Assembly: GCF_030406605.1 (NCBI RefSeq)
Contig: NZ_CP129104.1
Coordinates: 2,741,830 to 2,805,829, forward strand
From: Curtobacterium sp. 458
GTDB taxonomy: Bacteria; Actinomycetota; Actinomycetes; Actinomycetales; Microbacteriaceae
DNA: 64,000 bases
Reading direction: 5' to 3'
Under the pieces are notes generated by a model. That model saw only the letters and a list, made by a program, of their open reading frames with translations. It was not told the origin of the DNA and searched no databases. Of the stretch, positions 38,083 to 45,803 are shown one piece after another; position 1 is the first letter of the stretch, and every line of letters starts with the position of its first letter. The position numbers and the translations under genes were made by a program.

Positions 38083-38721
38083 TCAGCTACGGCGCTCGAG
38101 GGGGTTCTGGTACTCGAAGGCGTAGCCGCCCGGACCGTCCGACGCGTCGTCGATCGGGTCGTCGAACCGCACGAGCTCGGCGTGGAAGCGCTCCGGGTCC
38201 CACCGGAACGAGTGGATCGAGCCGTTCCGGATCGGCGTGCTGTGCCGGTCGGCGGTCCCCGGTGCGGCGGCGTTCACCACGCTCCGGATGACCGCACCGT
38301 GCGTGGCGACGACGACGGACGCGCCGTCGTACCGGATCGCGATCTCACCGAGCTGCTCGGTCACACGGGCGAGGAGCGCCGACCGCGACTCACGCCCGGG
38401 GACGTCGTCGTGCGGCCACCGCGCGCGGATCTCGACGTCCGTCAGCCCCTCGGCCGCGCCGTAGGACCGCTCCGCCAACCCGGAGTAGGTGTCGGGTGCG
38501 GCGAGACCGAGCCGGGCGGCGATGATCGAGCCGGTCTCCCGCGCGCGGGACAGCGGCGACGCCACGACGGCGTCGAAGGCCCTGCGCGCGAGGAGTTCGG
38601 CGGCGCCGGCTGCCTGGTCGCGCCCGACGTCGTTGAGCGGGATGTCGGTCGATCCCTGGATGCGGCGCTGCCGGTTCCAGTCGGTCTCGCCGTGGCGGAC
38701 GAGGGAGAGGTGGGTCGTCAC
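38083..38721 (-). CDS. histidine phosphatase family protein
   Basis: 212 residues, phosphoglycerate-mutase-like fold. Catalytic RHGETDWN near residue 9 (LVRHGETDWNRQRRIQG), second histidine in VVATHGAVIR near residue 141. The family covers mutases and phosphatases acting on sugar phosphates; GpmB-like phosphatase is more likely than a glycolytic mutase at this length. It starts seven bases after the sirtuin stop, so the two form an operon. Confidence 0.9.
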   Translation of the reverse strand: MTTHLSLVRHGETDWNRQRRIQGSTDIPLNDVGRDQAAGAAELLARRAFDAVVASPLSRARETGSIIAARLGLAAPDTYSGLAERSYGAAEGLTDVEIRARWPHDDVPGRESRSALLARVTEQLGEIAIRYDGASVVVATHGAVIRSVVNAAAPGTADRHSTPIRNGSIHSFRWDPERFHAELVRFDDPIDDASDGPGGYAFEYQNPLERRS

Positions 38722-38728
38722 CCGACGA

Positions 38729-39601
38729 TCATCCCAGGCTCCGCGAACCGGCGCCCGAGGCCACCGTGCCGAGGCGCGAGGCGAGCTCGACGAGGGTCTC
38801 GGTGGTGCCGGCGTCGAGCTTCACCGCAGCACGGCGGTCGCTCCGCGTCGTGCCGCGGTTCACGATCACCACCGGGTGCTTCCGCCGGACGGCGTGGTCG
38901 ACGAGACGCACGCCGGAGTTCACCGTCAGGGAGGACCCGACGACGAGCAGCGCGTCCGCGTCGGCGACGATCGACACGGACTCGCGGAACTTCTCGGCGG
39001 GGACGAACTCGCCGAAGAACACCACGTCGGGCTTGAGCACCCCACCGCACACCGAGCAGTCGGGCACGACGAAGCGTTCGACGTCGGTGATCTCGACGTC
39101 GCCGTCGGGCTGGAGCTGCACGGACCCGGGCTCGTCGATCCACGGGTTCGCCCGGTCGAGCGTGGCCGCGAGGTCCGAGCGCGAGAACACCTGGCCGCAC
39201 GTCAGGCAGACGGCACGGTCCATCGAGCCGTGGATCTCGACCACCCGCCGCGAGCCGGACCGGAGGTGCAGCCCGTCGACGTTCTGGGTGATGACCCCGG
39301 TGACGATCCCCGCTCGTTCGAGTTCGGCGAGCGCGCGGTGCCCGTCGTTCGGCGCAGCCGCCGCGAAGGTCCGCCAGCCGAGGTGCGAGCCGGCCCAGTA
39401 GCGCTGCCGCTTCGCCGGGTCGGACCGGAACTCCTGGAACGTCATCGGCTTCCGCACGACGCGGCCCTCGCCCCGGTAGTCGGGGATCCCCGAGTCGGTG
39501 CTGAGTCCGGCGCCGGAGAGGACCGCGATGCGCTTGCCGGCGAGCAGCTCGACGGCGCGGTCGAGGTCGGCCGCGGTGCTGTGCTCGTCGCTCGGGGGCA
39601 T
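38729..39601 (-). CDS. Sir2-family NAD-dependent protein deacylase
   Basis: 290 residues. NAD site GAGLSTDSGIPDYRG near residue 28, QNVDGLH near residue 109, catalytic histidine in EIHGSMD near residue 126, and a four-cysteine zinc site (CLTC, CSVC). Removes acyl groups from lysines using NAD. ATG 39601 is supported by a TACCGT box seven bases upstream; the longer in-frame upstream extension runs over the trmH leader. Followed by the histidine phosphatase gene. Confidence 0.93.
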   Translation of the reverse strand: MPPSDEHSTAADLDRAVELLAGKRIAVLSGAGLSTDSGIPDYRGEGRVVRKPMTFQEFRSDPAKRQRYWAGSHLGWRTFAAAAPNDGHRALAELERAGIVTGVITQNVDGLHLRSGSRRVVEIHGSMDRAVCLTCGQVFSRSDLAATLDRANPWIDEPGSVQLQPDGDVEITDVERFVVPDCSVCGGVLKPDVVFFGEFVPAEKFRESVSIVADADALLVVGSSLTVNSGVRLVDHAVRRKHPVVIVNRGTTRSDRRAAVKLDAGTTETLVELASRLGTVASGAGSRSLG

Positions 39602-39608
39602 CGTCTCC

Positions 39609-39614
39609 ACGGTA
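39609..39614 (-). promoter_or_regulatory. TACCGT box before sirtuin gene
   Basis: TACCGT (39614-39609), then GGAGACG, then ATG 39601. GGAGA could also act as a ribosome binding site on a short leader. Confidence 0.5.
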
Positions 39615-39663
39615 CCCTCAACAGCCGACCGTCCCGCGTCCTTCCCTCCCAGAACGGAACCCC

Positions 39664-40479
39664 GTGCAGCCCGTCCGCATCGACTCGCTCGACGACCCTC
39701 GCCTCGACGACTTCGCACGACTCACCGACGTGGCACTCCGACGTGTGACCGAGCCGGAGGGCGGGCTCTACATCGCCGAGTCCAACACCGTGATCGAGCG
39801 TGCGATCCGGGCCGGACACGTCCCGCGGAGTGTGCTCGTGCAGGAGAAGTGGCTCGACGACGTCCTGCCCCTCGTCGCGGAGCACGACGGTCCGGTCTTC
39901 GTGGGTCCGGACGCACTGCTCGAGGAACTCACCGGGTTCCGGATGCACCGTGGTGCCATCGCCGCGATGCACCGGCCCGAGCTGCCGACGGTCGCGGAGG
40001 TCGTCCGTGGCGCGGAGCTCGTCGTCGTCCTCGAGGACATCGTCGACCACACGAACGTCGGCGCGGTGTTCCGGAGCGTCGCTGGCCTCGGCGCGGACGC
40101 CGTGCTCGTCAGCCCGCGCTGCGCCGACCCGCTGTACCGCCGCAGCGTCCGGGTCAGCATGGGCACCGTGCTGCAGGTGCCGTGGACGCGCATCGGCGAG
40201 TGGCCCGCCGCCGGGGAGGAACTCCGCGACCAGGGCTTCCACCTGGCCGCGATGGCGCTCACGGACCGCTCGGTCGACCTCGACCGGTTCGTCGCCGACG
40301 TCCCGGAGCGGGTCGCCCTCGTGATGGGCACGGAGGGCCAGGGGCTCACCGACCGGGCGATCGCGGCCGCGGACACGACGGTGCGGATCCCGATGTCGCA
40401 CGGCGTCGACTCGCTCAACGTGGCCGCGGCGAGCGCCGTCGGCCTGTGGGCCGTCGCGCACGCGCAGCGGGCGCGCTGA
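39664..40479 (+). CDS. TrmH/SpoU family RNA 2'-O-methyltransferase
   Basis: 271 residues. SPOUT methyltransferase: N-terminal substrate-binding part (YIAESNTVIERAIRAGH) and C-terminal motifs NVGAVFRSVAGLGADAV near residue 128, MGTEGQGLT near residue 221 and SHGVDSLNVAAASAVGLW near residue 246. It methylates a ribose in tRNA or rRNA; the target cannot be assigned. GTG 39664 start. Divergent from the sirtuin gene. Confidence 0.92.
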   Translation: MQPVRIDSLDDPRLDDFARLTDVALRRVTEPEGGLYIAESNTVIERAIRAGHVPRSVLVQEKWLDDVLPLVAEHDGPVFVGPDALLEELTGFRMHRGAIAAMHRPELPTVAEVVRGAELVVVLEDIVDHTNVGAVFRSVAGLGADAVLVSPRCADPLYRRSVRVSMGTVLQVPWTRIGEWPAAGEELRDQGFHLAAMALTDRSVDLDRFVADVPERVALVMGTEGQGLTDRAIAAADTTVRIPMSHGVDSLNVAAASAVGLWAVAHAQRAR

Positions 40480-40514
40480 CCCGGCGGCGACCTGCGCGGG
40501 GCGCGCGACCCTGC

Positions 40515-40595
40515 CTGGAGGCACGACTCGCGTTCTCCACAGCCGGTGCGTCCTCGCAGGGCCCGCCCGCGCCTCCCGGCTAGGCTCCTTGGCTG
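40515..40595 (+). promoter_or_regulatory. upstream module of the carboxypeptidase gene
   Basis: GGAGGCACGACTCGC and TTCTCCACA (to 40541), then GCCTCCCGG and the TAGGCT box at 40581-40586, eight bases before GTG 40595. The first part resembles the region before 34862. Confidence 0.5.
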
Positions 40596-41827
40596 TGCCA
40601 CGAGTCGTCCGCCGCCCCCGCTCCGCCGTCCGGCGGCCCGTGACGATCAGCGTGGTCGCGGTGCTCGTCCTCGCCGTCGGGTACCTCGTGGCCGCGGCCG
40701 TCGTGCCGTTCGCCCCGGCGAGCGCAGCGACGACGACCTACTCGGCGCCGACGTCCACCGTGCCCGACCTCACCTTCCCGGGCTACGGCGCCACCGCGGT
40801 CGAGGCGACGGACTTCCCGGAGAGCCTGCGCACGAGCGGCGACCGCGAGCAACGGTCGATCGCGAGCATCACGAAGGTGGTGACCGCGCTGGTCGTGCTC
40901 GAGGAGAAGCCCCTGGAGCCGGGGGAGCGCGGACCGACGATCCGCTTCACGAAGCAGATGCAGGGGCTGTACGCGACGTACCTCGCGAAGAACGGCGAGG
41001 TCGCACCGATGCCCGACGGCCTCCGGCTGTCCGAGTACCAGACGTTCCAGGTCATGCTCATGAAGTCGGCGAACAACTACGCGGGGTCGCTCGCGCTGTG
41101 GGCGTTCGGGTCCATGGACGCCTACGAGAAGGCTGCGGGCACGTGGCTCGACGAGCACGGCCTCGACGACACGGTGATCCACGAACCGACGGGCCTCGAC
41201 CCGCGGAACCGTTCGACGGCGACGGACCTGGTCGACCTCGGGCAGCTCGCCCTCGCGAACCCGGTGGTCAAGGAGATCGTCGGCACGAAGCAGGTCACCG
41301 TGCCGGGCGCCGGCGAGATCGAGAACTCGAACAAGCTGCTGGGTCTGGACGGGGTCGAGGGCATCAAGACCGGCACCCTCGACGAGGCCGGTGCGTGCCT
41401 CCTGTTCGCGGCGACCTACGAGCGGGGCGGCCGGCAGGTCACGGTCGTCGGGGCGATGCTCGGCGGCGTCGACCATGACTCCCTGGACGACGACGTGCAG
41501 CGGCTGCTGCGGTCCGTGGCCGACAACTTCCAGCTCGTGACGCTCACGCACGAGGGACAGACCTTCGGTACCTACAGCACGCCGTGGCAGGACGGGGCGG
41601 ACGCGGTCGCGGCGAAGGCGTCCGAGGTCTTGGTGTGGGGGAAGAGCACGGTCACGGCGAAGACGCACCTCGACCCGGTGACGGTCGGCGACCGCGGGGA
41701 GCGGGTGGGTCGGGTGCGGTTCACGATCTCGGACCACGCCGCGGTGACCGTGCCGCTCGAGCTCGACCGATCGATCACCGACCCCGGCGTCTGGTGGCGC
41801 TGGACGAACCCGTTCCAGGGCACCTGA
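40595..41827 (+). CDS. D-alanyl-D-alanine carboxypeptidase (peptidase S11)
   Basis: 410 residues. Signal anchor near residues 14-40 (VTISVVAVLVLAVGYLVAAAV), then the penicillin-binding fold: SxxK in SIASITKVV near residue 93, SxN in MKSANNYAG near residue 152, KTG in GIKTGTLDEAG near residue 256. Trims peptidoglycan stem peptides outside the membrane. GTG 40595 is preferred to TTG 40589 because of the TAGGCT box spacing. Confidence 0.92.
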   Translation: MPRVVRRPRSAVRRPVTISVVAVLVLAVGYLVAAAVVPFAPASAATTTYSAPTSTVPDLTFPGYGATAVEATDFPESLRTSGDREQRSIASITKVVTALVVLEEKPLEPGERGPTIRFTKQMQGLYATYLAKNGEVAPMPDGLRLSEYQTFQVMLMKSANNYAGSLALWAFGSMDAYEKAAGTWLDEHGLDDTVIHEPTGLDPRNRSTATDLVDLGQLALANPVVKEIVGTKQVTVPGAGEIENSNKLLGLDGVEGIKTGTLDEAGACLLFAATYERGGRQVTVVGAMLGGVDHDSLDDDVQRLLRSVADNFQLVTLTHEGQTFGTYSTPWQDGADAVAAKASEVLVWGKSTVTAKTHLDPVTVGDRGERVGRVRFTISDHAAVTVPLELDRSITDPGVWWRWTNPFQGT

Positions 41828-41830
41828 GCC

Positions 41831-41897
41831 GTCAGGAGTCCGGGCCGGGCAGGAGTCCGGGCTGGTCAGGAAATCGGGCCGGTCAGGTGATCGGGCC
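41831..41897. repeat. 17-bp imperfect tandem repeat, four copies
   Basis: Unit GTCAGGAGTCCGGGCCG and variants at 41831, 41848, 41865 and 41882, between the convergent carboxypeptidase and lipoprotein genes. Confidence 0.8.
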
Positions 41898-41898
41898 G

Positions 41899-42366
41899 TC
41901 AGGAGCCCAGGTCGGTCCGGACGTGGAGCATCCACGCGGTCTCCCGGGTGCTGTGGAACCCGGCGAAGCCGATCATCTCGACGCCCGACCGCTCCGACGT
42001 CGAGAGGCGGAACCGGTACCGGCCGTCCGCGCACGCGACCGGCGACGGGAGGCCGACCGATCGCGTGGTGGAGCCGGCGCGGATCGTGAGCGCACCCTCG
42101 ATGCGAGCGTCGCCGAAGCACGCGAGCTCCACGGATCGGATGCGGGTGGGCGACGGGAAGGTGGTCGACACCTGTGGCTTCGCGATGCTCGTCGGCGCGT
42201 CACCACCGGCGTCGACGCGGGCGAAGAGCAGCGTGTCCTCGTCCGACGCCCGCTCGCGCACCTCCCACCGGTGCAGCGCCGCCTCGTCGATCGGTGGCGG
42301 CCCGCTGCACCCGGCGAGCAGGCCGGCCAGCGCGACGACAACGAGGGCGGGGAAGACGGGACGCAC
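41899..42366 (-). CDS. small putative lipoprotein
   Basis: 155 residues. Signal peptide with lipobox LLAGC (cysteine near residue 20), then a proline-rich start and a beta-rich domain with two further cysteines (VELACFGDARIE, PVACADGRYR) that may form a disulfide. I recognise no characterised family. GTG 42366 lies six bases after a TAGCCT box shared with the divergent gene. Confidence 0.8.
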   Translation of the reverse strand: MRPVFPALVVVALAGLLAGCSGPPPIDEAALHRWEVRERASDEDTLLFARVDAGGDAPTSIAKPQVSTTFPSPTRIRSVELACFGDARIEGALTIRAGSTTRSVGLPSPVACADGRYRFRLSTSERSGVEMIGFAGFHSTRETAWMLHVRTDLGS

Positions 42367-42372
42367 CCGATG

Positions 42373-42382
42373 AGGCTAGCGT
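42373..42382. promoter_or_regulatory. shared divergent -10 region (CTAG core)
   Basis: AGGCTAGCGT: on the plus strand TAGCGT (42377-42382) is seven bases before GTG 42390; on the minus strand TAGCCT (42378-42373) is six bases before GTG 42366. The two -10 boxes overlap by two bases. Confidence 0.6.
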
Positions 42383-42389
42383 CGACCTC

Positions 42390-43733
42390 GTGACGACGAC
42401 GTTCCCGCGCAGCTCCCCGTCCGCCCTCGGCATCGACGCACGCGGGGTCTCCGCGTTCCTCGACGCCCTCGAGTCGACGCCCGACGTCGAGCCGCACTCG
42501 TTCCTGCTGCTCCGGCACGGCCAGGTCGCCGCAGAGGGCACCTGGGACCCGTACCGCGCCGACTCCGTGCACCTGCTGTACTCGCTGAGCAAGAGCTTCA
42601 CCGCCGCCGGGGTCGGCATCGCCGTCCGCGCGGGCCTGATCGACCTCGACGCGACCGTGCTGTCGTACTTCCCGGAGCTCGACGCCGAGGTCACGGACGA
42701 GCGCAGCCGTCGGATCCTGGTGCGGCACGTCCTGGCGATGGCGAGCGGCCACCGCGAGGAGACGCTCGAGCGTGCGCGGGCCATCGACCCGACGGACATC
42801 GTTCGGGGCTTCCTGCTGCTGCCGCCCGACGAGGAGCCCGGCTCGGTCTTCGCGTACAACCAGCCGTGCACCTACACGCTCGCGGAGATCGTCCGCCGCG
42901 TCTCGGGTGGCTCGCTCGTGGACTGGTTGCGGCCGCGGCTCCTGGACCCCCTCGGCATCACCGACTTCGCCTGGAAGCGGGACGAGCAGGGCAACGAGCT
43001 CGGCTTCAGCGGCTGCTACGCACCGGTCGAGGCCGTCGCGAAGCTCGGTCAGCTCTACCTCCAGCGCGGCGTGTGGGACGGGCAGCGCATCCTCGACGAG
43101 GACTGGGTCGACGCCGCAATGCGCGTCCAGGTCGAGAACCCGCAGGAGGAGAACCCCGACTGGAGCCAGGGGTACGGCTTCCAGTTCTGGATGGCACGGC
43201 ACGGGTTCCGCGGCGACGGCGCCTACGGGCAGTTCTGCGTCGTCCTGCCGGAGCAGGACGTCGTGCTCGCGCTGACCGGGCAGAGCCTCGACATGCAGGC
43301 GGTCCTCGACGCGGCCTGGAAGCACCTGCTGCCCGCCGTCGACGGGGCGTCGGTGGACGCGGGCGCGGACACCGGCCTGGAGGCACGGATCGCCTCGCTC
43401 GCTCTGCCCCCGGTCGCGGGTGAGCGGCTCCCGGACGCCGCTGCCCACGGTCCGCTGCACCGCGACGGTGCCGCGTGGCGCCTCGAGCTCGACGTCGAGG
43501 GCGGGCACCTGTCCGTCCCGGTCGGCGAGGGCGCGTGGGCGGTCGAGGGGCCGCTCGCCGGCAGCGCCGCGCTGGTCGACGACGGCGCAGCGGTGCTCGT
43601 CACCGTGCGGTTCGTCGAGACCCCGCACGCGGCGCACGTCCGGATCGCGACGGACTCGGGCGACGCGACGTTCGACTGGGTGACGCAGCCGCTGCACGAC
43701 GGTCCGACGACGCTCCGGCGGCCCGCAGCCTGA
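42390..43733 (+). CDS. serine hydrolase, beta-lactamase family
   Basis: 447 residues, no signal peptide, so probably cytoplasmic. Catalytic SxxK in YSLSKSFTAAG near residue 69, a YNQ segment in FAYNQPCTYTL near residue 154. The C-terminal 110 residues form a separate beta domain (VEGGHLSVPVGEGAWAVEG). Family members include esterases and amidases related to class C beta-lactamases; substrate unknown. GTG 42390 set by the TAGCGT box. Confidence 0.87.
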   Translation: MTTTFPRSSPSALGIDARGVSAFLDALESTPDVEPHSFLLLRHGQVAAEGTWDPYRADSVHLLYSLSKSFTAAGVGIAVRAGLIDLDATVLSYFPELDAEVTDERSRRILVRHVLAMASGHREETLERARAIDPTDIVRGFLLLPPDEEPGSVFAYNQPCTYTLAEIVRRVSGGSLVDWLRPRLLDPLGITDFAWKRDEQGNELGFSGCYAPVEAVAKLGQLYLQRGVWDGQRILDEDWVDAAMRVQVENPQEENPDWSQGYGFQFWMARHGFRGDGAYGQFCVVLPEQDVVLALTGQSLDMQAVLDAAWKHLLPAVDGASVDAGADTGLEARIASLALPPVAGERLPDAAAHGPLHRDGAAWRLELDVEGGHLSVPVGEGAWAVEGPLAGSAALVDDGAAVLVTVRFVETPHAAHVRIATDSGDATFDWVTQPLHDGPTTLRRPAA

Positions 43734-43758
43734 CGCGCGGTCGACCGACCGACCGAGG

Positions 43759-44568
43759 CTACGGCGTGTCGGAGCGGTGCTCCACGACGTCCTGGAGCTC
43801 GGGGCGCTTGGGGGAGACGCCGTCGCCCGAGGACGTGTGCTTGATGCGCCGGACCACCCAGGGGACGAGGTACTCCTTCGCCCACCCGAGGTCCTCGACG
43901 CGGGCTTCGCGCCAGGGGCGAGACTCGAGCGGCTCCGGGGCGAACGGCGCGAGCCCGTGGTCGACGCCGAGCGTGTCGAGGACGGCGGCGGCGACGGTGG
44001 CGTGACCGGTCGGGGAGTGGTGCAGCCGGTCCGGTGCCCACATCCTCGGGTCGCGGAGCACCCGGAGCGCCCACATGTCGGCGACGAGTGCGCCGTGCTT
44101 CAGGGCGATCGCGTGCAGGTTCTCGTTGTAGATCGCCGTCTTGCCTCGGACCATGCCGAGCACCGGCGTCATCCCGACGTCCGGCCCGGTGAAGAGCACC
44201 ACTGTCGCGCCGTCGCTGCGGAGCCGCTCGACCATGCCGTCGACCTTCGCCGCGAGGTCGTCCGGGTCCGTGCCGGGGCGGATGATGTCGTTGCCGCCGG
44301 CCGACACCGTGACGAGGTCGGGTCGGAGCGCGAGCGCGGGCTCGACCTGCTCGTCGATGATCTGCTGGAGCAGGCGACCGCGGATCGCGAGGTTGGCGTA
44401 GGCGAAGTCGCCGGCACCGTTCGCGTCCGCCTGGTGCGCGAGGACCTCGGCGACCCGGTCCGCCCAGCCCCGGTTGCCTCCGGGCACGGTGGGGTCCGGG
44501 TCACCGATCCCCTCGGTGAACGAGTCACCGATCGCGACGTACCTGGACCAGGGATGACGTTCTGACAC
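43759..44568 (-). CDS. SGNH/GDSL hydrolase
   Basis: 269 residues. Block I AIGDSFTEGIGD near residue 13, block III GGNDIIRP near residue 92, block V DRLHHSPTGH near residue 187 with the catalytic Asp and His. An esterase or lipase-like enzyme without a signal peptide. GTG 44568 is set by TAGGGT seven bases upstream; longer in-frame sequence is antisense to the neighbouring gene. Confidence 0.9.
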   Translation of the reverse strand: MSERHPWSRYVAIGDSFTEGIGDPDPTVPGGNRGWADRVAEVLAHQADANGAGDFAYANLAIRGRLLQQIIDEQVEPALALRPDLVTVSAGGNDIIRPGTDPDDLAAKVDGMVERLRSDGATVVLFTGPDVGMTPVLGMVRGKTAIYNENLHAIALKHGALVADMWALRVLRDPRMWAPDRLHHSPTGHATVAAAVLDTLGVDHGLAPFAPEPLESRPWREARVEDLGWAKEYLVPWVVRRIKHTSSGDGVSPKRPELQDVVEHRSDTP

Positions 44569-44575
44569 GCATCGG

Positions 44576-44585
44576 ACCCTAGTCT
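44576..44585. promoter_or_regulatory. shared divergent -10 region (CTAG core)
   Basis: ACCCTAGTCT: on the plus strand TAGTCT (44580-44585) is six bases before ATG 44592; on the minus strand TAGGGT (44581-44576) is seven bases before GTG 44568. Confidence 0.6.
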
Positions 44586-44591
44586 CGTGGC

Positions 44592-45737
44592 ATGAGCACG
44601 GCCAACCCGATCCCCGCGGACCTCCTCGCGCGCATCGCTGCCCGGGCCCCCGGGTACGACGCCGCGAACGCCTTCTGCGCCGAGGACCTCGACGAGCTGC
44701 GCGCGGCCGGGTACCTGCGGCTCGGCGTCCCCGTCGAGCAGGGCGGCCAGGACCTCGGGCTGCGCGCCACGGCCGCGGTCCAGCGGACCCTCGCGACGGC
44801 TGCGCCGGCGACGGCGCTCGGGCTGGGCATGCACCAGGTGTGGGTGCAGGCGGCCCGCAGCGTGCGCGCACGGGGCGGGTCGTTCCTCCAGGTCGTCACC
44901 GACCACGCGGCGGACGACCACCTGCTCGCGTTCGGGGTGAGCGAGCCGGGCAACGACGCCGTGCTCTTCGACTCGCTGACGGCGGCGGAGCCGGACGGCG
45001 ACGGCGGCTACCGGTTCACGGGGACGAAGGTCTCCACCTCGCTCGCGCCGGCGTGGGACGTCCTGAGCGTCTTCGGGAAGGACACCTCCGGCGCGGAGCC
45101 GGTGCTCGTGCACGGCTTCACGGTCCGTGCGGACGGCGGTGTGACGCACCGGGACGACTGGGACACGCTCGGCATGCGGGCGACGCAGAGCCGCACGACC
45201 CTCCTCGAGGGTGTGCACGTGCCGGCGGAGCGGATCGTGCGGGTCCTGCCGGTCGGACCGAACCAGGACCCCCTGGTGTTCGGGGTGTTCGCCGCCTTCG
45301 AACTGCTCGTGGCGTCGGTGTACGTGGGGATCGCCGAGCGCGCGGTCGAGCTGGCGGTCGCGGCCGTCCGTGACCGGACCGCCCTCGACGGCACGCCCCG
45401 GTCGGACGACCCTGACGTCCGCCGCGCCCTGGCCGACGCGCAGGGAGCGGTCGACGCGGTCGCCCTGCAGGTCGACGCGCTCGCTCGTGACGTCGACGAA
45501 CTCGTCGACCACGGACCCCGGTGGTTCCCGCTGCTCGTCGGGACGAAGGCGCGCACGACGGACACGGCGCAGCACGTCGTGGACGAGGCGATGCGCGTGG
45601 TCGGTGGTTCCGCCTACCGTGCGGGGAGCGAGCTCGCACGACTCGCGCGCGACGTCCGCGCCGGGCAGTACCACCCGTCGTCGCGCGACTCGGCGGCCCG
45701 GACGATCGCGGCGGCGCTGCTCGGTCCGGCGCGCTGA
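44592..45737 (+). CDS. acyl-CoA dehydrogenase-family flavoprotein
   Basis: 381 residues with the ACAD N-terminal helical, middle beta and C-terminal helical domains (FGVSEPGNDAVLF near residue 115; FTGTKVSTSLAP near residue 140; MRATQSRTTLLEGVHVP near residue 196). The usual catalytic glutamate segment near the C-terminus is replaced by GGSAYRAGSELARLARDVRAGQYHPSS, closer to the flavin monooxygenase branch (DszC/SfnC-like) than to true dehydrogenases. It could be an oxygenase needing a flavin reductase; this is inference from motif loss. Confidence 0.82.
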   Translation: MSTANPIPADLLARIAARAPGYDAANAFCAEDLDELRAAGYLRLGVPVEQGGQDLGLRATAAVQRTLATAAPATALGLGMHQVWVQAARSVRARGGSFLQVVTDHAADDHLLAFGVSEPGNDAVLFDSLTAAEPDGDGGYRFTGTKVSTSLAPAWDVLSVFGKDTSGAEPVLVHGFTVRADGGVTHRDDWDTLGMRATQSRTTLLEGVHVPAERIVRVLPVGPNQDPLVFGVFAAFELLVASVYVGIAERAVELAVAAVRDRTALDGTPRSDDPDVRRALADAQGAVDAVALQVDALARDVDELVDHGPRWFPLLVGTKARTTDTAQHVVDEAMRVVGGSAYRAGSELARLARDVRAGQYHPSSRDSAARTIAAALLGPAR

Positions 45738-45803
45738 GGGGTCCACTGCGGCGGTGCGTCCTGATGGGACGTCGATGTCGGTGGCGGGTGGCATCATCGC
45801 CCT

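Noticed and set aside
45738..45803. SOS box before dinB
   Set aside because: No LexA-type palindrome (TCGAAC...GTTCGA) could be found.
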